Below are positions 62,118 through 64,000 of a stretch of 64,000 bases of DNA, in pieces (positions within the stretch are counted from its first letter, which is position 1; every line of letters begins with the position of its first letter). Where the stretch lies: NCBI RefSeq assembly GCF_028372415.1, contig NC_092875.1:54067728-54131727 (forward strand), given 5' to 3'. Under the pieces are notes generated by a model. That model did not search any database and was not told the DNA's origin. It worked only from the letters and a program-made list of their open reading frames with translations. The position numbers were made by a program, and so were the translations under genes. This stretch comes from Notamacropus eugenii (Eukaryota > Chordata > Mammalia > Diprotodontia > Macropodidae).

Positions 62118-62181
62118 GAGCTGAGCTGAGCTGAGCTGAGCTGAGCTGAGCTGAGCTGAGCTGAGCTGAGCTGAGCTGAGC
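62118..62181 (+). repeat. (GAGCT)n pentamer array just upstream of homeobox exon 1
   Basis: About 13 perfect GAGCT units, starting 68 bp before the ATG. It lies in the 5' leader or core promoter of the homeobox gene. AGCT is palindromic, so both strands carry it. Confidence 0.95.
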
Positions 62182-63049
62182 TGGAGTATGCTGAGCCGAA
62201 CTAAGCCAAACCAAAGAGGAAGGGCAAGTGAGGGGTGGTATCTGGGATCCTTCTATAAGTACCCATGCTCAATTTTTTCAATCAAGGGAGAAAAAAGGAA
62301 GTAATTAAGTGGAAATGGGCGGGGCAAAGAGCAAAACAAGCTCCTGAATACTACAGATTAAGTGTGAACCTCTATTTTCTTTCCTTCTTAATGTCTTCAG
62401 GCCATACTAGACATTTTTATTTTTGTTTTTTTAAAGTTTTTCTTATAAGGCCACCTTATGATGGAGAATCCGTCAAAAATCCAGGTGGAGAAGCTTGTAG
62501 AAAATCCTGACCCTAATAATCACCAGATATGTGAACCTGGGCAAGCTACTTAATGTCTAAGGGGCACCCTCCCTAAGACTATGACTTGGAGAAAAGATGT
62601 CAGCCTGGTCCAGGAGTTCGATGTACAATTTCCTAACCCTATCTTTTAACAAAAGGGTGAAATGAAATTGAAGGGCAGCATGTAGGCTGAGATTACATAC
62701 AAAACAGAGACTTCATTCATACATACCTACATGCCTGTGTCAGGCACTGTGTTAAGCCCTAAGAATATGTCAGGATCCCCATGCCAAGACCACCCCTCTC
62801 TTTTTCACTATTAGGAGACACCCTGTTTTCCAGAGTTAATGCCAAGCAAGCAAGCTGTGCTCTGAACTTGGCATAACAACAATCCTTTGTCCTCACCCTC
62901 TGGATAAACTCAGCCACTGCAACATCCCAGAATTGTTTCACACCAGTCCCAAGTGGTCCCTGAGCTCTGACAAGTACCTTCAGAAACCACATTCAGGTCA
63001 TGAAGCCCTGCTATGAATCAAACTTGTCTCATAGCTGCTGTTAACCTTC
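62182..63049. other. Upstream DNA of the homeobox gene
   Basis: No canonical TATA box on the minus strand and no CpG island. An Oct-Sox composite site was not recognised. The core promoter is therefore not defined. Confidence 0.4.
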
Positions 63050-63420
63050 ATTGTCACTGCATTGAAAAGTGTATGTGGAAGAATAAGACATAAGAAAAAT
63101 GGCAAAATGTGTAGAGGTCTAGGTTATGGGTTTTGAATCCAAAACAGAACATTTTGTGTTTGATCCTGTGAGTGATAAGGAGCCAATGGAGTTTATTGAG
63201 TAAGGGACTGAAATGGTCAGATCTGTGCTTCAGGAAAATCACTTCTTGTGCTGAATAAAAGATGACACTAAGGTTAGTAGCCTGAGGATCTAAGAGGATG
63301 CTGTCTACAATAATAAAAAATAAGGAGGTGGAAGAGGGTTCCTTGTCCCTACTGTCTCAAGGGTAGCATAAAGACAGTGGCCCAGACAAGCAGTGGGATA
63401 TACATCCTGTTTGAAGGTTC
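63050..63420 (+). repeat. Old mammalian interspersed repeat
   Basis: GAGCCAATGGAGTTTATTGAG and GGTCAGATCTGTGCTTCAGG are the hallmark of the same family. Confidence 0.55.
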
Positions 63421-64000
63421 AGAGTTTCTGGGAATCTTGTTTACTCAAGATTTTCAGACAAAGGGCCTACCACAGTAGCTACCATGTTGCTGATGGAACA
63501 ACGGGACCAACAGAGAACATGAACCAGTAGCAAAAGTAAGTTCTTTAAAGATTAATTAGTAGAAAGGCCTATTCGTGATGAGAAAGGTGAAGTTATAACA
63601 GTACTGCAACTCAAAGGAGAATTTCAGCAGTTGGTTCTAACTAGAAATGGGTGAAGTTAATTAAGCCTTAATTGTATCAGTGCTGTGTAACAGGAGCCTA
63701 GCCTAGAACAGTAGGACCATAGATTTTTCTGGATATTCAACAACAAAATTTTCTACCATGGATCTACCTAAAAGTATAATTTCTCTTGTTACGGAGAAAG
63801 CCTAAGGTTCCCTACATAGCTTCCACGACAATCCCCGATCATCATGGTGTTCAGGGTTGCCCATGGTTGAGAAAGGCTTTTGGAAATACAAAATCTTGGA
63901 TCTTTATAGGATGCCCAGTTTTCAAATCCTCCAGTTATAGCTCCTGATCTTTTCTTTCATCACCTGACTCAAAATGACCTTTCCCCAGAGTTGGGTCTGT

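Noticed and set aside
62002-62214. 70-codon frame with LSSAQ repeats upstream of the homeobox gene
   Set aside because: Made by the GAGCT array; it reads into exon 1 in a phase that does not join the homeodomain exon.
63054-63242. Minus-strand frame with a LINE-like NKLHWLLITHRIKHKM segment
   Set aside because: Some likeness to LINE reverse transcriptase ends, but the DNA fits a widespread old mammalian repeat; too short to assign a coding element.

Overview
The window looks like nuclear DNA from a marsupial-like mammal. The evidence is long introns, A/T-rich low-CpG sequence, many tRNA-headed SINEs of the type I know from opossum, kangaroo and Tasmanian devil, MIR/L2/CR1 fossils, an RTE LINE fragment and L1-type half-LINEs (ORF1 only). 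The species cannot be named from sequence alone. Everything here comes from reading the sequence by eye; exon borders rest on splice signals, codon phase and family resemblance.

Two multi-exon protein genes were found, both on the minus strand. (1) Positions about 11.5-29.8 kb hold a Bucky ball/Velo1-like gene: a non-coding first exon in a CpG-enriched promoter block, a start exon with the tyrosine/proline-rich BUVE motif, a large 1.78 kb central exon, and three small phase-1 exons that close an open frame of 770 codons plus stop. Bucky ball (fish) and Velo1 (frog) are the self-assembling scaffolds of the oocyte Balbiani body and germ plasm, so an apparently whole copy in a mammal is the main discovery. 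(2) Positions 48.6-62.05 kb hold a four-exon gene for a 246-residue protein with one divergent homeodomain. Its intron position, M54 and NQSW motifs recall NANOG, but the homeodomain is only about 40 percent identical to human NANOG by hand alignment, so it may be a NANOG-related paralogue rather than NANOG itself. The two genes are in tandem about 19 kb apart; a tRNA-Asn(GTT) gene lies between them on the same strand.

Layout: 0-11.5 kb, repeats with two half-LINEs (one with an intact 390-aa ORF1 at 4979-6151); 11.5-30.2 kb, the Bucky ball-like gene with a third half-LINE in intron 3; 30.2-48.6 kb, intergenic, with a 470-bp CTG/CTA array, CR1 and RTE fossils, hAT-like MITEs and the tRNA; 48.6-62.1 kb, the homeobox gene with repeat-filled introns; 62.1-64 kb, upstream DNA with a GAGCT pentamer array next to exon 1.

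Functional link (inference only): a germ-plasm-type scaffold and a NANOG-like homeobox gene side by side would fit an oocyte, early-embryo or germ-line expression neighbourhood. The sequence does not show expression.
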